Positions 20,826 through 28,114 of a stretch of DNA of 64,000 nucleotides are shown one piece after another. Both the position numbers and the translations under genes were made by a program. The stretch's first letter is position 1. Each line of letters begins with the position of its first letter. Source of the stretch: Occallatibacter savannae. Lineage in GTDB: Bacteria > Acidobacteriota > Terriglobia > Terriglobales > Acidobacteriaceae. The notes under the pieces were generated by a model. The model was not told the DNA's origin. It made no database searches and saw only the letters and a list, made by a program, of their open reading frames with translations. Location of the stretch: the NCBI RefSeq assembly GCF_003131205.1, contig NZ_QFFY01000004.1:496001-560000 (forward strand). Direction: 5' to 3'.

Positions 20826-21242
20826 CTACTTTTTCTCAGCGAGGGCTAGGGGTTTGCCTTCAGAGGTGTAGTTGCGGTTCCACTTGGGGATTTCGACAAC
20901 GTAGTTGCCCGGCTTGGTGATGACGGCCTGGCAGCCTAGGCGTGAGTTGAGTTGCTGGTCGGCAGCCATGTCGAGGCGGTCGAGCTCGTCGTCGTCGGCT
21001 TCGCTGATTCCTTCTTTTCCGTCCTTCACCCAGATGTGACACGTGGTGCAGGCGCAGGAACCGCCACAGGCGTGGTCGAGAAAGATGTTGAAGTTCTCTG
21101 CAACATCGAGGAATGACATCGGCTTGCCGTGGTGGTCGTAGGGCAGAGTGCCAAATTCGAATTCGACGGTCTTACCTTCGGGCATGAAGGTGACGCGGAC
21201 AAGTTTGTCCGCGGGGATATTGGTGGTTTTCGCTTCGCTCAT
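20826..21242 (-). CDS. fdx: ISC-type [2Fe-2S] ferredoxin
   Basis: A 138-aa electron carrier for cluster assembly. The cluster-binding signature is ACGGSCACTTC: ligands by alignment to E. coli Fdx are Cys59, Cys65, Cys68 and Cys104 (LGCQAV), with the extra family cysteine at 63. The acidic patch SEADDDELDRLD and the C-terminal tail PKWNRNYTSEG are typical. It lies between hscA and iscX in the usual order. Confidence 0.93.
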   Translation of the reverse strand: MSEAKTTNIPADKLVRVTFMPEGKTVEFEFGTLPYDHHGKPMSFLDVAENFNIFLDHACGGSCACTTCHIWVKDGKEGISEADDDELDRLDMAADQQLNSRLGCQAVITKPGNYVVEIPKWNRNYTSEGKPLALAEKK

Positions 21243-21312
21243 GATCGTGATCCTTAGTTCGTTCTTGTCTCAGGTCTGAAGAGAAGGACCTGGGGCACCC
21301 AGCTAGTTCGCT
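21243..21312 (-). repeat. isc operon gap with hairpin and TGGGGCACCCA repeat, copy 3
   Basis: The hscA-fdx gap holds an inverted repeat CAGGTC (21271-21276)/GACCTG (21287-21292) overlapping the repeat core TGGGGCACCCA (21291-21301). Confidence 0.5.
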
Positions 21313-23259
21313 CTACTTAAATTCTGCGGGCGCCATAGGGTGAGGCGCAGTTAGTTCTTCATTGAGTTGTTCGCCGGCTTCGCCCATGGTCTTGCCGCGA
21401 ATGGCGGAGGTCACGGCAGCGTCCATCATCAGCTCGGCCAGGCGGTGCGTTGACTTGTCGACAGCCAAAGTCGCTTCGCGGATGGCGTTGAGGTCCTCGC
21501 CGGATTTCACGGAGGCGAGGTGACCACGGGCGGCGTCGATGGCGGAGATCTCTTCGCCGCGCAACTGTCCCCATGCAGGGTTGGTGCGCGCCTGCTCGAC
21601 CTTGGAGAGGATAGTGTCGGCTTCGTTGCGGGCCTCAATCAGGAGCCGCTTGGCAAAGTCGGCTTCAGCGTTATCGAAGGAGTCGAGGATCATGCTCTCG
21701 ACCTGCTCGTCGGTGAGGCCGTATGTCGGCTTGACTTCGATCTGGGCTTGCTGGCCGCTGCGCTGTTCGCGCGCGGAGACCTGAAGAATGCCGTCGGCGT
21801 CGATGAGGAATTTGACTTCGATACGCGGCAGGCCGGCGGTCATGGGCGGAATGCCTTTGAGATCGAAACGCGCCAGAGAACGGCAGTCGGCCGCGAGTTC
21901 GCGCTCGCCCTGCACGACGTGGATGGCTACGTTGGTCTGACCGTCGACGCCGGTGGTGAAGTGCTCGGTAGCGGATGCGGGGATGGTGGAGTTGCGCTGG
22001 ATGATCTTCGCGACAGTGCCGCCGAGTGCCTCGATGCCGAGCGAGAGAGGAGTGACGTCGAGGAGGAGCATCTCTTCGGTGGTCTTGGAGGCTCCGGCGA
22101 GGATATCAGCCTGCACGGCTGCGCCGAGTGCGACGACCTCATCGGGGTTGAGTTCGATGTGCGGCTTCTTGCCACGTGCGGTCAGGTGAAAGAGGTCTTC
22201 GACGAGGCGGCGGACTGCGGGAATGCGGGTTGATCCACCGACGAGGACGACTTCATCAACTTGCTCAGGCGTGACGCCTGCATCAGCGAGGGCCTGTTTG
22301 CAGGGACCAGCGGTGCGGTTGAGAACGGGCTCGATCAACTGCTCGAAAACTTCGCGGGGAATCTCGCGCTGATAGCGGTCGCCGTTGGGGAGTTCGAAAT
22401 CGAACTGGGCGAATGGCTCGGACGAGAGGCGAATCTTGGCATCGATCGCTGACTTTCGCAGGGCCTGAACGGCGCCGGGATGCTGGCGGAGATCGATGCC
22501 GTGTTCGGAGTGGATCTCGTCGAGGGCAATGGCGAGAAGGAGATTATCGATGTCGTCGCCGCCGAGGTGCGTGTCGCCGTTAGTGGACTGCACTTCGAAG
22601 ATGCCGTCGCGGAGCTTGAGGATCGAAATGTCGAAGGTGCCGCCGCCGAGATCGTAGACGGCGATGAGGCCTTCTTTGTTGCGGTCGAGGCCGTACGCAA
22701 GCGCGGCTGCTGTGGGCTCGTTGACCAAACGTAGCACTTCGAGGCCGGCCATGCGGCCTGCATCTTTTGTAGCCTGGCGCTGCGCGTCATTGAAGTATGC
22801 AGGGACCGTGATGACAGCCTGCGTGACCGGCGAGCCGAAGAAACGTTCGGCATTGCGCTTGAGCTGGCGCAAGATGTACGCGGAGATTTCAGGAGGAGTA
22901 AAGCGCATTTCGCCGAGCTGAATGCGCGGGACTTCTCCGGCTTCGACGTCATCGGCGAGGCGGAAGGGAAAGAACTTTAGTTCGCTCTGGACTTCTTCGA
23001 GACCGCGGCCCATCAGTCGCTTGACGGAATAGATTACGCGCTCAGGAGTTTCAACCAGCGTACGCCGGGCGCTGTTGCCCACGGTTACGGTTGGCCGGCT
23101 GCTGCCATCGTTCGGCATGGGATCGAGCGCGACGACGGATGGGACGAGATTCGATCCGTCTACGCCGGGAATGACGACGGGCTTATCGCCTTCCATATAT
23201 GCGACCAGGGAGTTGGTCGTTCCCAGGTCGATTCCAACTACGCGTCCTTCTGCTGCCAT
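21313..23259 (-). CDS. hscA: Fe-S assembly chaperone HscA (Hsp70)
   Basis: A 648-aa Hsp70-class ATPase that helps move clusters from IscU. The nucleotide-binding domain starts [18 protein letters not shown], with [13 protein letters not shown] and [14 protein letters not shown]. The linker and substrate-binding part begin [16 protein letters not shown]. Length and position next to hscB identify it as HscA rather than DnaK. I use the ATG at 23259; an in-frame GTG at 23301 lies inside a dispersed repeat. Confidence 0.93.
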   Translation of the reverse strand: MAAEGRVVGIDLGTTNSLVAYMEGDKPVVIPGVDGSNLVPSVVALDPMPNDGSSRPTVTVGNSARRTLVETPERVIYSVKRLMGRGLEEVQSELKFFPFRLADDVEAGEVPRIQLGEMRFTPPEISAYILRQLKRNAERFFGSPVTQAVITVPAYFNDAQRQATKDAGRMAGLEVLRLVNEPTAAALAYGLDRNKEGLIAVYDLGGGTFDISILKLRDGIFEVQSTNGDTHLGGDDIDNLLLAIALDEIHSEHGIDLRQHPGAVQALRKSAIDAKIRLSSEPFAQFDFELPNGDRYQREIPREVFEQLIEPVLNRTAGPCKQALADAGVTPEQVDEVVLVGGSTRIPAVRRLVEDLFHLTARGKKPHIELNPDEVVALGAAVQADILAGASKTTEEMLLLDVTPLSLGIEALGGTVAKIIQRNSTIPASATEHFTTGVDGQTNVAIHVVQGERELAADCRSLARFDLKGIPPMTAGLPRIEVKFLIDADGILQVSAREQRSGQQAQIEVKPTYGLTDEQVESMILDSFDNAEADFAKRLLIEARNEADTILSKVEQARTNPAWGQLRGEEISAIDAARGHLASVKSGEDLNAIREATLAVDKSTHRLAELMMDAAVTSAIRGKTMGEAGEQLNEELTAPHPMAPAEFK

Positions 23260-23301
23260 GAGAGATCTAAATACCTCAAAGTTCCTTTTGGGAGTACTCA
23301 C

Positions 23302-23358
23302 GGGGGCTAAAGCCCCAGCCCGTTTGAATCTTCGCTCGGCACGACTGAAGTCGCGCCC
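23302..23358 (-). repeat. REP-like double hairpin, copy A
   Basis: Two adjacent hairpins in the hscB-hscA gap: GGGGCT-AA-AGCCCC (23303-23316), then GGCaCGACT-GA-AGTCGcGCC (23338-23357, one mismatch). The same pair, in the opposite orientation, is at 60456-60515. Confidence 0.65.
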
Positions 23359-23390
23359 TGACGCTTCTTCTAACTTCGCGGATGCCTTCT

Positions 23391-24083
23391 TTAGCTACCA
23401 AGTGTTTCAGTTACGTCGCGGACCAGGTTATTGATGTAGCGCCGGCGATCGAGAAGCGACACCATCTTCTTTTCAGCTTCCTTGCGAGCAGGCTCGTCTC
23501 CGTTGTCCCAGACCTGCCATTGCGCGCGCAGATCGCTGTCGACCTGGTCGAGCATGTCGTTGTATTTCTTTCTCGCCTGTTCGAGGCCGGACTGAAGATC
23601 GGGATCCGTGTCGCCCATCTTCTTCGACATGCGCATTTCTTCAAGTTGCATGTTGAGATCGAAGGCCTCTTCGAGCAGGTCAGCGGGAACGCGCGATGGG
23701 TCCTTACGGTCTTTGCCGGCGTGCTCTTCGCCGATTTCTGCGCCTCGCAGCTTCAGCAGGTATTCGGTTCGGCGGATCGGGTCGCGCAGCGTGCGATAGG
23801 CGTCGTTGAGCAGAGCTGTGTCTGCCAGGCTCCAGTCCTTCTCGTGCACCGAGGCGCGCGCGAATCGGTCGGGGTGCAATTTGCGGCTGAGCTTGTGGAA
23901 CTGGTGCTCGAGCATGCCCAGATCGAGATCGAGCTTCGGCACAAGAGAGAAGACGGAAAAATAATCGCCTCCCGGAGGAGGCTGAATCTTGCTGCAATGC
24001 GGACAGAAGAGAGTGGACTCGTTGTGTGCGACGGCACACGACCAGCATTCAACCGGTATTGCAGAATCGATAACTTTCAACAT
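23391..24083 (-). CDS. hscB: Co-chaperone HscB with N-terminal CxxC...CxxC
   Basis: A 230-aa J-domain protein that delivers IscU to HscA. The J domain covers about residues 40-115 with HPD at 70-72 (KLHPDRF) and [17 protein letters not shown]. The C-terminal helical bundle follows ([16 protein letters not shown]). Before the J domain are Cys13, Cys16, Cys27 and Cys30 (CWSC and CPHC), a tetracysteine zinc-site pattern absent from E. coli HscB but known from eukaryotic HSC20. The ATG at 24083 has GGAG 8 bases upstream. Confidence 0.92.
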   Translation of the reverse strand: MLKVIDSAIPVECWSCAVAHNESTLFCPHCSKIQPPPGGDYFSVFSLVPKLDLDLGMLEHQFHKLSRKLHPDRFARASVHEKDWSLADTALLNDAYRTLRDPIRRTEYLLKLRGAEIGEEHAGKDRKDPSRVPADLLEEAFDLNMQLEEMRMSKKMGDTDPDLQSGLEQARKKYNDMLDQVDSDLRAQWQVWDNGDEPARKEAEKKMVSLLDRRRYINNLVRDVTETLGS

Positions 24084-24109
24084 GAGAAAACTCCGGCAAG
24101 ATGAGAGAC

Positions 24110-24538
24110 CTACGACGAGAAAGATGATCCGCAGCCGCAGGAGCGCGAGGAGTTCGGATTGATGAAGTTGAACCCCTGCCGCATCAGTGTCTCTTCGTAG
24201 TCGAGCGTCATGCCGTGCAGGTAGATGAACGACTTGGGATCGACAAAGATGCGGACCCCGTCGAATTCGTAGATGCGATCGCGCTCGCGGGGACGTGTGT
24301 CGAACTTGATCGAATAAGAAAGCCCGGAGCATCCGCCGCCAAGCACGCCGAGACGCAGTCCGCCTTCTTCGGGCGAGATGCCCTCCTTGGCGATGGCGAT
24401 CTTGATGCGCTTGACCGCGCGATCGGTCACTTGAATTCCGGTTGAATTCCCATGCGAAGCCGGTGCAGCAGCGGGCTGCACAGGTGTAGCGCTTGCTCCT
24501 TCGGCCGGCTTCGATTCGATGCTTACAAAGTTCGACAT
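24110..24538 (-). CDS. iscA: A-type Fe-S carrier (IscA/ErpA family)
   Basis: A 142-aa scaffold or carrier protein with the three conserved cysteines Cys70 (GGGCSGLSY), Cys134 and Cys136 (SCGCGSSFSS). The core ITVTD-like start is GIQVTDRAVKRIK. It carries an extra 33-residue Ala/Pro-rich N-terminus not usual in IscA. The ATG at 24538 is preceded by AAGGG. Operon position matches iscA; by sequence alone ErpA is also possible. Confidence 0.9.
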   Translation of the reverse strand: MSNFVSIESKPAEGASATPVQPAAAPASHGNSTGIQVTDRAVKRIKIAIAKEGISPEEGGLRLGVLGGGCSGLSYSIKFDTRPRERDRIYEFDGVRIFVDPKSFIYLHGMTLDYEETLMRQGFNFINPNSSRSCGCGSSFSS

Positions 24539-24561
24539 TGTGCCCTTCTTACTCGACCTCC

Positions 24562-24597
24562 GGTGCCCCACATCTCGAAAACGAGATGTGGGGCACC
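24562..24597 (-). repeat. Perfect 16-bp hairpin between iscU and iscA
   Basis: The arms 24562-24577 and 24582-24597 are exact reverse complements (GGTGCCCCACATCTCG and its complement) around a 4-base AAAA loop. The right arm carries the TGGGGCACCCA core found at three other sites. No T-run follows, so it is more likely a stability or processing element than a terminator. Confidence 0.7.
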
Positions 24598-24609
24598 CAT
24601 CAGAGTGAT

Positions 24610-25029
24610 TTACTTCGCCTGCGCGGCGACGGCCGCTTCTTCCGCGACACCGTTCTTCTTCTTCCAGTCTCCGATGGCTGCGCGGATCGCGTCTTCAGCG
24701 AGCACGGAGCAGTGGATCTTGACGGGAGGAAGCGAGAGTTCCTTCACGATGTCAGTGTTCTTGATTGCGAGCGCGTCTTCAACGGTGCGTCCCTTGATCC
24801 ACTCGGTCGCGAGCGAAGAGCTGGCGATTGCCGAACCGCAACCGAAGGTCTTGAACTTGGCTTCTTCAATGACCTGGGTCTCGGGATTGACGCGGATCTG
24901 CAGGCGCATGACGTCGCCGCACTCGGGGGCGCCGACCAGCCCCGTGCCTACTTCAGTGGAGCTCTTGTCGAGCGTGCCTACGTTGCGGGGATTGTTATAG
25001 TGGTCGACTACCTTGTCACTGTATGCCAT
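24610..25029 (-). CDS. iscU: Fe-S scaffold protein IscU
   Basis: A 139-aa scaffold on which [2Fe-2S] and [4Fe-4S] clusters are built. Ligands Cys37 (PECGD, with Asp39), Cys64 (FGCGSAIASS) and Cys107 (KIHCSVLAE) are present, as is the HscA-recognition motif LPPVK (100-104). A short Ala-rich tail follows the family end. A GGAG ribosome site precedes the ATG. Confidence 0.96.
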   Translation of the reverse strand: MAYSDKVVDHYNNPRNVGTLDKSSTEVGTGLVGAPECGDVMRLQIRVNPETQVIEEAKFKTFGCGSAIASSSLATEWIKGRTVEDALAIKNTDIVKELSLPPVKIHCSVLAEDAIRAAIGDWKKKNGVAEEAAVAAQAK

Positions 25030-25110
25030 TGTTCCGATCTCCTTCTGCGGGAAGCCGCAAAACCAGTTCTCAGTCTTCAGTTCCCAGTCGTCGGTAGTTT
25101 GATGACCGGG

Positions 25111-25145
25111 GCCGGTCCTGGGACGCTTTAAGCCCTCGGACCGGC
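25111..25145 (-). repeat. Hairpin in the iscS-iscU gap
   Basis: GCCGGTCC (25111-25118) and GGACCGGC (25138-25145) are exact reverse complements with a 19-base loop. Confidence 0.45.
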
Positions 25146-25156
25146 TGCCAAATACC

Positions 25157-26410
25157 TTAGTGCGCCTGCCACTCGATCTTGGTCAGGTCAATTCCTTCTT
25201 TCACCATCTCGTACAGCGGTGAGAGTTCACGAAGCTTCTTCACAATGTCGATCACCTTCGCGGCTACATAGTCCACCTCAGCCTGAGTGTTGAAGCGCCC
25301 AAGGCCGAAGCGAATGGAGCTATGCGCCACGTCATCGCCGAGACCGAGAGCTTTCAAGACGTAAGAAGGTTCCAGAGTTGCCGATGTGCAGGCAGAGCCG
25401 CTGGATACAGCTACGTCGTTGATGCCCATCAGCAGCGATTCGCCTTCAACATAGACGAAGCTGACGTTGAGGTTGCCGGGCAATCTGTGTTCCATCGATC
25501 CGTTGATGTGGATGTAGTCCAACTCGGACTCGAGCTTCTGCTGCAGGCGATCGCGGAGGCCGCGAAGGTAGGCAGCTTCGGTGTCCATCTCATTGCGGGC
25601 GATCTCGCATGCTGCGCCGAGGCCGACGATTCCGGGGACGTTCAGAGTGCCGGAACGCATGCCGCGCTCGTGGCCACCGCCGTCGATCTGAGCGGCAATC
25701 TGCACACGCGGATTGCGGCGACGAACATAGAGTGCGCCGACTCCCTTGGGTCCGTAGACCTTGTGGCCGGAGAGCGAGAGCACATCGATGTTGTCTGCGA
25801 TTACGTTGACCGGAACCTTGCCAACGGCCTGCACAGCATCGGTGTGGAAGAGCACGCCCTTCTCGTGGCAGAGCTTGCCAATCTCGCGGATCGGCTGGAT
25901 CACGCCGATTTCGTTGTTGGCGTACATGATGGAGACAAGGATGGTCTTGTCGTCCATTGCGCGCTTCAGATCTTCGATGTCGATCAGGCCATCTGCCTTC
26001 ACGGGCAGATAGGTAACGCGATAGCCGTACTTCTCGAGGCGCTTGCAGGTGTCGAGCACGGCCTTGTGCTCAGTCACCTGCGTGATGATGTGGTTGCCGC
26101 GCTCGCGGTACATCTCGGCGATGCCCTTGATGGCGAGATTGTTGGACTCGGTGGCGCCGGAGGTGAAGATGATTTCCTTCGCGGTGGCGCCGATGAGCTT
26201 GGCGATCTGCTCGCGCGCGGTTTCAACGGCCTGCTCGGCTTCCCACCCGAAGGAGTGGTTGCGGCTGGCAGCGTTGCCGAACTTGTTGGTCAAGTAGGGC
26301 ATCATCGCTTCCAGCACGCGGGAATCGAGCGGGCTGGTGGCGTGATTATCCATGTAAATCGGCAGTGTTACGCCTGCCGGAACTTCGATCTGACTGGTAA
26401 CTGTACTCAT
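25157..26410 (-). CDS. iscS: Cysteine desulfurase IscS
   Basis: A 417-aa PLP enzyme that takes sulfur from cysteine and passes it to IscU. PLP Lys217 lies in [12 protein letters not shown], with TDAVQAVGK and [14 protein letters not shown]. Catalytic Cys341 is in [16 protein letters not shown], the class I (IscS) loop. The N-terminus is about 10 residues longer than in E. coli IscS; the start at 26410 is 66 bases after the iscR end. Confidence 0.96.
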   Translation of the reverse strand: MSTVTSQIEVPAGVTLPIYMDNHATSPLDSRVLEAMMPYLTNKFGNAASRNHSFGWEAEQAVETAREQIAKLIGATAKEIIFTSGATESNNLAIKGIAEMYRERGNHIITQVTEHKAVLDTCKRLEKYGYRVTYLPVKADGLIDIEDLKRAMDDKTILVSIMYANNEIGVIQPIREIGKLCHEKGVLFHTDAVQAVGKVPVNVIADNIDVLSLSGHKVYGPKGVGALYVRRRNPRVQIAAQIDGGGHERGMRSGTLNVPGIVGLGAACEIARNEMDTEAAYLRGLRDRLQQKLESELDYIHINGSMEHRLPGNLNVSFVYVEGESLLMGINDVAVSSGSACTSATLEPSYVLKALGLGDDVAHSSIRFGLGRFNTQAEVDYVAAKVIDIVKKLRELSPLYEMVKEGIDLTKIEWQAH

Positions 26411-26436
26411 CCCGACCTCTCCATCCTTCTGGCTCC

Positions 26437-26467
26437 GCTCGGCACGGAGGCTCTTCGCAATGCGAAG
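26437..26467 (-). repeat. Hairpins in the iscR-iscS gap
   Basis: CTTCGCA (26453-26459) and TGCGAAG (26461-26467) form a tight stem-loop, next to a CTCCG/CGGAG pair just upstream on the plus strand. In E. coli the isc mRNA is processed between iscR and iscS, so this is a plausible site for similar control. Confidence 0.4.
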
Positions 26468-26476
26468 GTTTGACAG

Positions 26477-26932
26477 CTAAATCGTGAGCGTGACGAGCTT
26501 CGGCTCCGGCGCATGTCCGGGCTGATGCTCGTGCTCCGCAAGATCCTGAATGCTGATGCTTTTGAGCACGCCGGCGATGGTTTCATTCACACGGGCCAGC
26601 GGCTCCTTAATCGTGCAACTTGGTGTCAACTCACAGCCGTTTGCGCCCTTGGTGCACGAGGTGATGAAGAACGGGCCGTCGATGGCCAGAATCACCTCGT
26701 AAGCCGAGATCGACCCCGCGGACTTCGCCAGCGCGTAGCCGCCATTCATCCCGGCGTGCGACTTGAGCAGGCCTTTCCGGGTCAGTTGTTGGAGGATCTT
26801 GGCCAGCAATTGGGCCGGAATCCCGTAGGCATCGGCGATGTCTTTGGCGCTCAGGGCAGCAGTCTCCGGGCGTTCGGCCAGATACTTCAGAGCCATCAAC
26901 CCGTAATCCGCTTTTTTGGTGAGCTTGAGCAT
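26477..26932 (-). CDS. iscR: Rrf2-family regulator IscR
   Basis: A 151-aa transcription factor that senses Fe-S status and heads the operon. It has a winged helix at 1-65 (MLKLTKKADYGLMALKYLAE, GIPAQLLAKILQQL, GMNGGYALAK) and a cluster loop with Cys93, Cys100 and Cys106 (SCTKGANGCELTPSC). The E. coli fourth ligand, a histidine three residues after the last cysteine, is Lys109 here. The ATG at 26932 begins the family N-terminus. Confidence 0.9.
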   Translation of the reverse strand: MLKLTKKADYGLMALKYLAERPETAALSAKDIADAYGIPAQLLAKILQQLTRKGLLKSHAGMNGGYALAKSAGSISAYEVILAIDGPFFITSCTKGANGCELTPSCTIKEPLARVNETIAGVLKSISIQDLAEHEHQPGHAPEPKLVTLTI

Positions 26933-26936
26933 AATA

Positions 26937-26988
26937 TGCGACTTCTTAGGTCCGTATTCAGTATACGACCAATTATGTCCGTGTTCAA
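26937..26988 (-). promoter_or_regulatory. isc operon promoter with two IscR-operator-like repeats
   Basis: Read on the minus strand: -35 TTGAAC (26983-26988), a 17-base spacer and -10 TATACT (26960-26965). Two copies of ACGGAC-N7-GTCG occur: one in the spacer and -10 (26964-26982), the other just downstream at the start of the leader (26937-26955). Each half-site is preceded by GAAC or GAAT. The arrangement fits autorepression by IscR. Confidence 0.6.
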
Positions 26989-27061
26989 TTCCGGTTCGGA
27001 ACTTAGCGGTTATAAAGCCGCGCGGGCCCAAAAGACCCGAAAAGATTCACCAAAATGCCGT

Positions 27062-27089
27062 TTGAAATTACGGGAAAGCTCGCTACAAT
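27062..27089 (+). promoter_or_regulatory. Sigma-70-like promoter
   Basis: TTGAAA (27062-27067), a 16-base spacer and TACAAT (27084-27089). It is oriented away from iscR and toward the 57-aa gene at 27132. Confidence 0.6.
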
Positions 27090-27131
27090 CTGCGGCAAGC
27101 GTTTCCAAAATCCGAGCCTCTCCAACTAAAG

Positions 27132-27305
27132 ATGGTCATCGCCTGCAAACACCCCAGGGTTCGAATAGTCTCCCGCCACGAAGACACGGAGTACGTTGAG
27201 TGCCTCGAATGTGGCGATGTGTTTGATTCTGAAGAGTTTCACGACATGGCTATCGAGGAGTCAGTCGAGAAGGAAGAGCCGGATACGAATACGAACGACG
27301 AGTAG
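27132..27305 (+). CDS. 57-aa Zn-ribbon-like protein
   Basis: A small protein: Cys5 and His7 (ACKH) near the start, then YVECLECGDVFDSEEF with a CxxC knuckle, and an acidic tail rich in Glu, Asp and Asn. The C-x-H...C-x-x-C spacing suggests one bound zinc. A good promoter lies 43 bases upstream. The ribosome site is weak (TAAAG). It is divergent from iscR and could share its regulation. No family name can be given. Confidence 0.65.
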   Translation: MVIACKHPRVRIVSRHEDTEYVECLECGDVFDSEEFHDMAIEESVEKEEPDTNTNDE

Positions 27306-27353
27306 GGCTTCTTAGCCCGAAATCGATTCAATTCTCCAGAGCGGACGTGAGGC

Positions 27354-27947
27354 CTATTGCGGGGCCGACCCGCCGGCTTGTGCGCTGCTGCGATGTGCTG
27401 CGATCCAGGCATAGTGCAGGCCTGACAGGATCGTGAGCCCGATGGTCGCGTCGAGGGCGATCAGCCTCAGAACGGCGACCCATTTCGCGGTTACAAGCTG
27501 GTGCAAAAGCACCACTGCCACCGCCATAATCTCAGCGAGAGTATTGGCCTTGCCGAAAATACTCGGTCCAAAGTCCCGTCGGCCAACGACTGCATACATT
27601 ACGGCTGCCACGATGAGGATCGCAAAATCTCGTCCAAATACGAGCACTGTGACCGTCGTCGGTATCAGGCTCTTGTACGTGAGAACAACGAAGAGCGTGC
27701 TCAGGAGCAGTTTGTCCGCGATCGGGTCGAGGTATTGTCCGAGAGTGGTGCCCTGCTTGAGAACGCGGGCGAGGAACCCATCCAGCCCGTCCGTTATACC
27801 GGCGATGACGAACAGGATGAAGGCGACTTCAAAGCGATTCTCGAGGATGCAGGCGACGAGGAATGGAGCGAGACAAAGACGAATGATTGTGAGGAGATTT
27901 GGCGCGGTGCTGAGCGGGTTGCGGCGCGGAGTGGAAGAATCCGTCAT
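27354..27947 (-). CDS. pgsA: CDP-diacylglycerol-glycerol-3-phosphate 3-phosphatidyltransferase
   Basis: A 197-aa inner-membrane enzyme that makes phosphatidylglycerol phosphate from CDP-diacylglycerol and glycerol-3-phosphate. The CDP-alcohol phosphotransferase motif is complete: DGLDGFLAR, then G and D...D in GQYLDPIADK. About four to six membrane helices are visible. The start NPLSTAPNLLTIIRL is typical. I chose the ATG at 27947; an in-frame start at 27986 would add 13 residues. Confidence 0.88.
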   Translation of the reverse strand: MTDSSTPRRNPLSTAPNLLTIIRLCLAPFLVACILENRFEVAFILFVIAGITDGLDGFLARVLKQGTTLGQYLDPIADKLLLSTLFVVLTYKSLIPTTVTVLVFGRDFAILIVAAVMYAVVGRRDFGPSIFGKANTLAEIMAVAVVLLHQLVTAKWVAVLRLIALDATIGLTILSGLHYAWIAAHRSSAQAGGSAPQ

Positions 27948-28114
27948 CGTTCCAGTGGATGCTGATCGAGGGCCCGCGGTTCCCAAGCTGCACTAAGCTT
28001 TGTCGCAGCTTGCAGTTGCGGCGCTGACATCCGACAACGATGGTACAGCATGCGTCGCCTCGGAATGTAGAACTTCTTCAACCCTCAGCTACGCCCTGGA
28101 GAATCCGCTGGAAG

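Noticed and set aside
25322..26473. A 383-codon plus-strand frame opposite iscS
   Set aside because: IscS is certain on the minus strand; the antisense translation has no recognisable domain.
26983..26992. GTTCAATTCC resembles a tRNA T-loop
   Set aside because: No acceptor stem, anticodon arm or CCA context could be built around it; it is the -35 region of the isc promoter.
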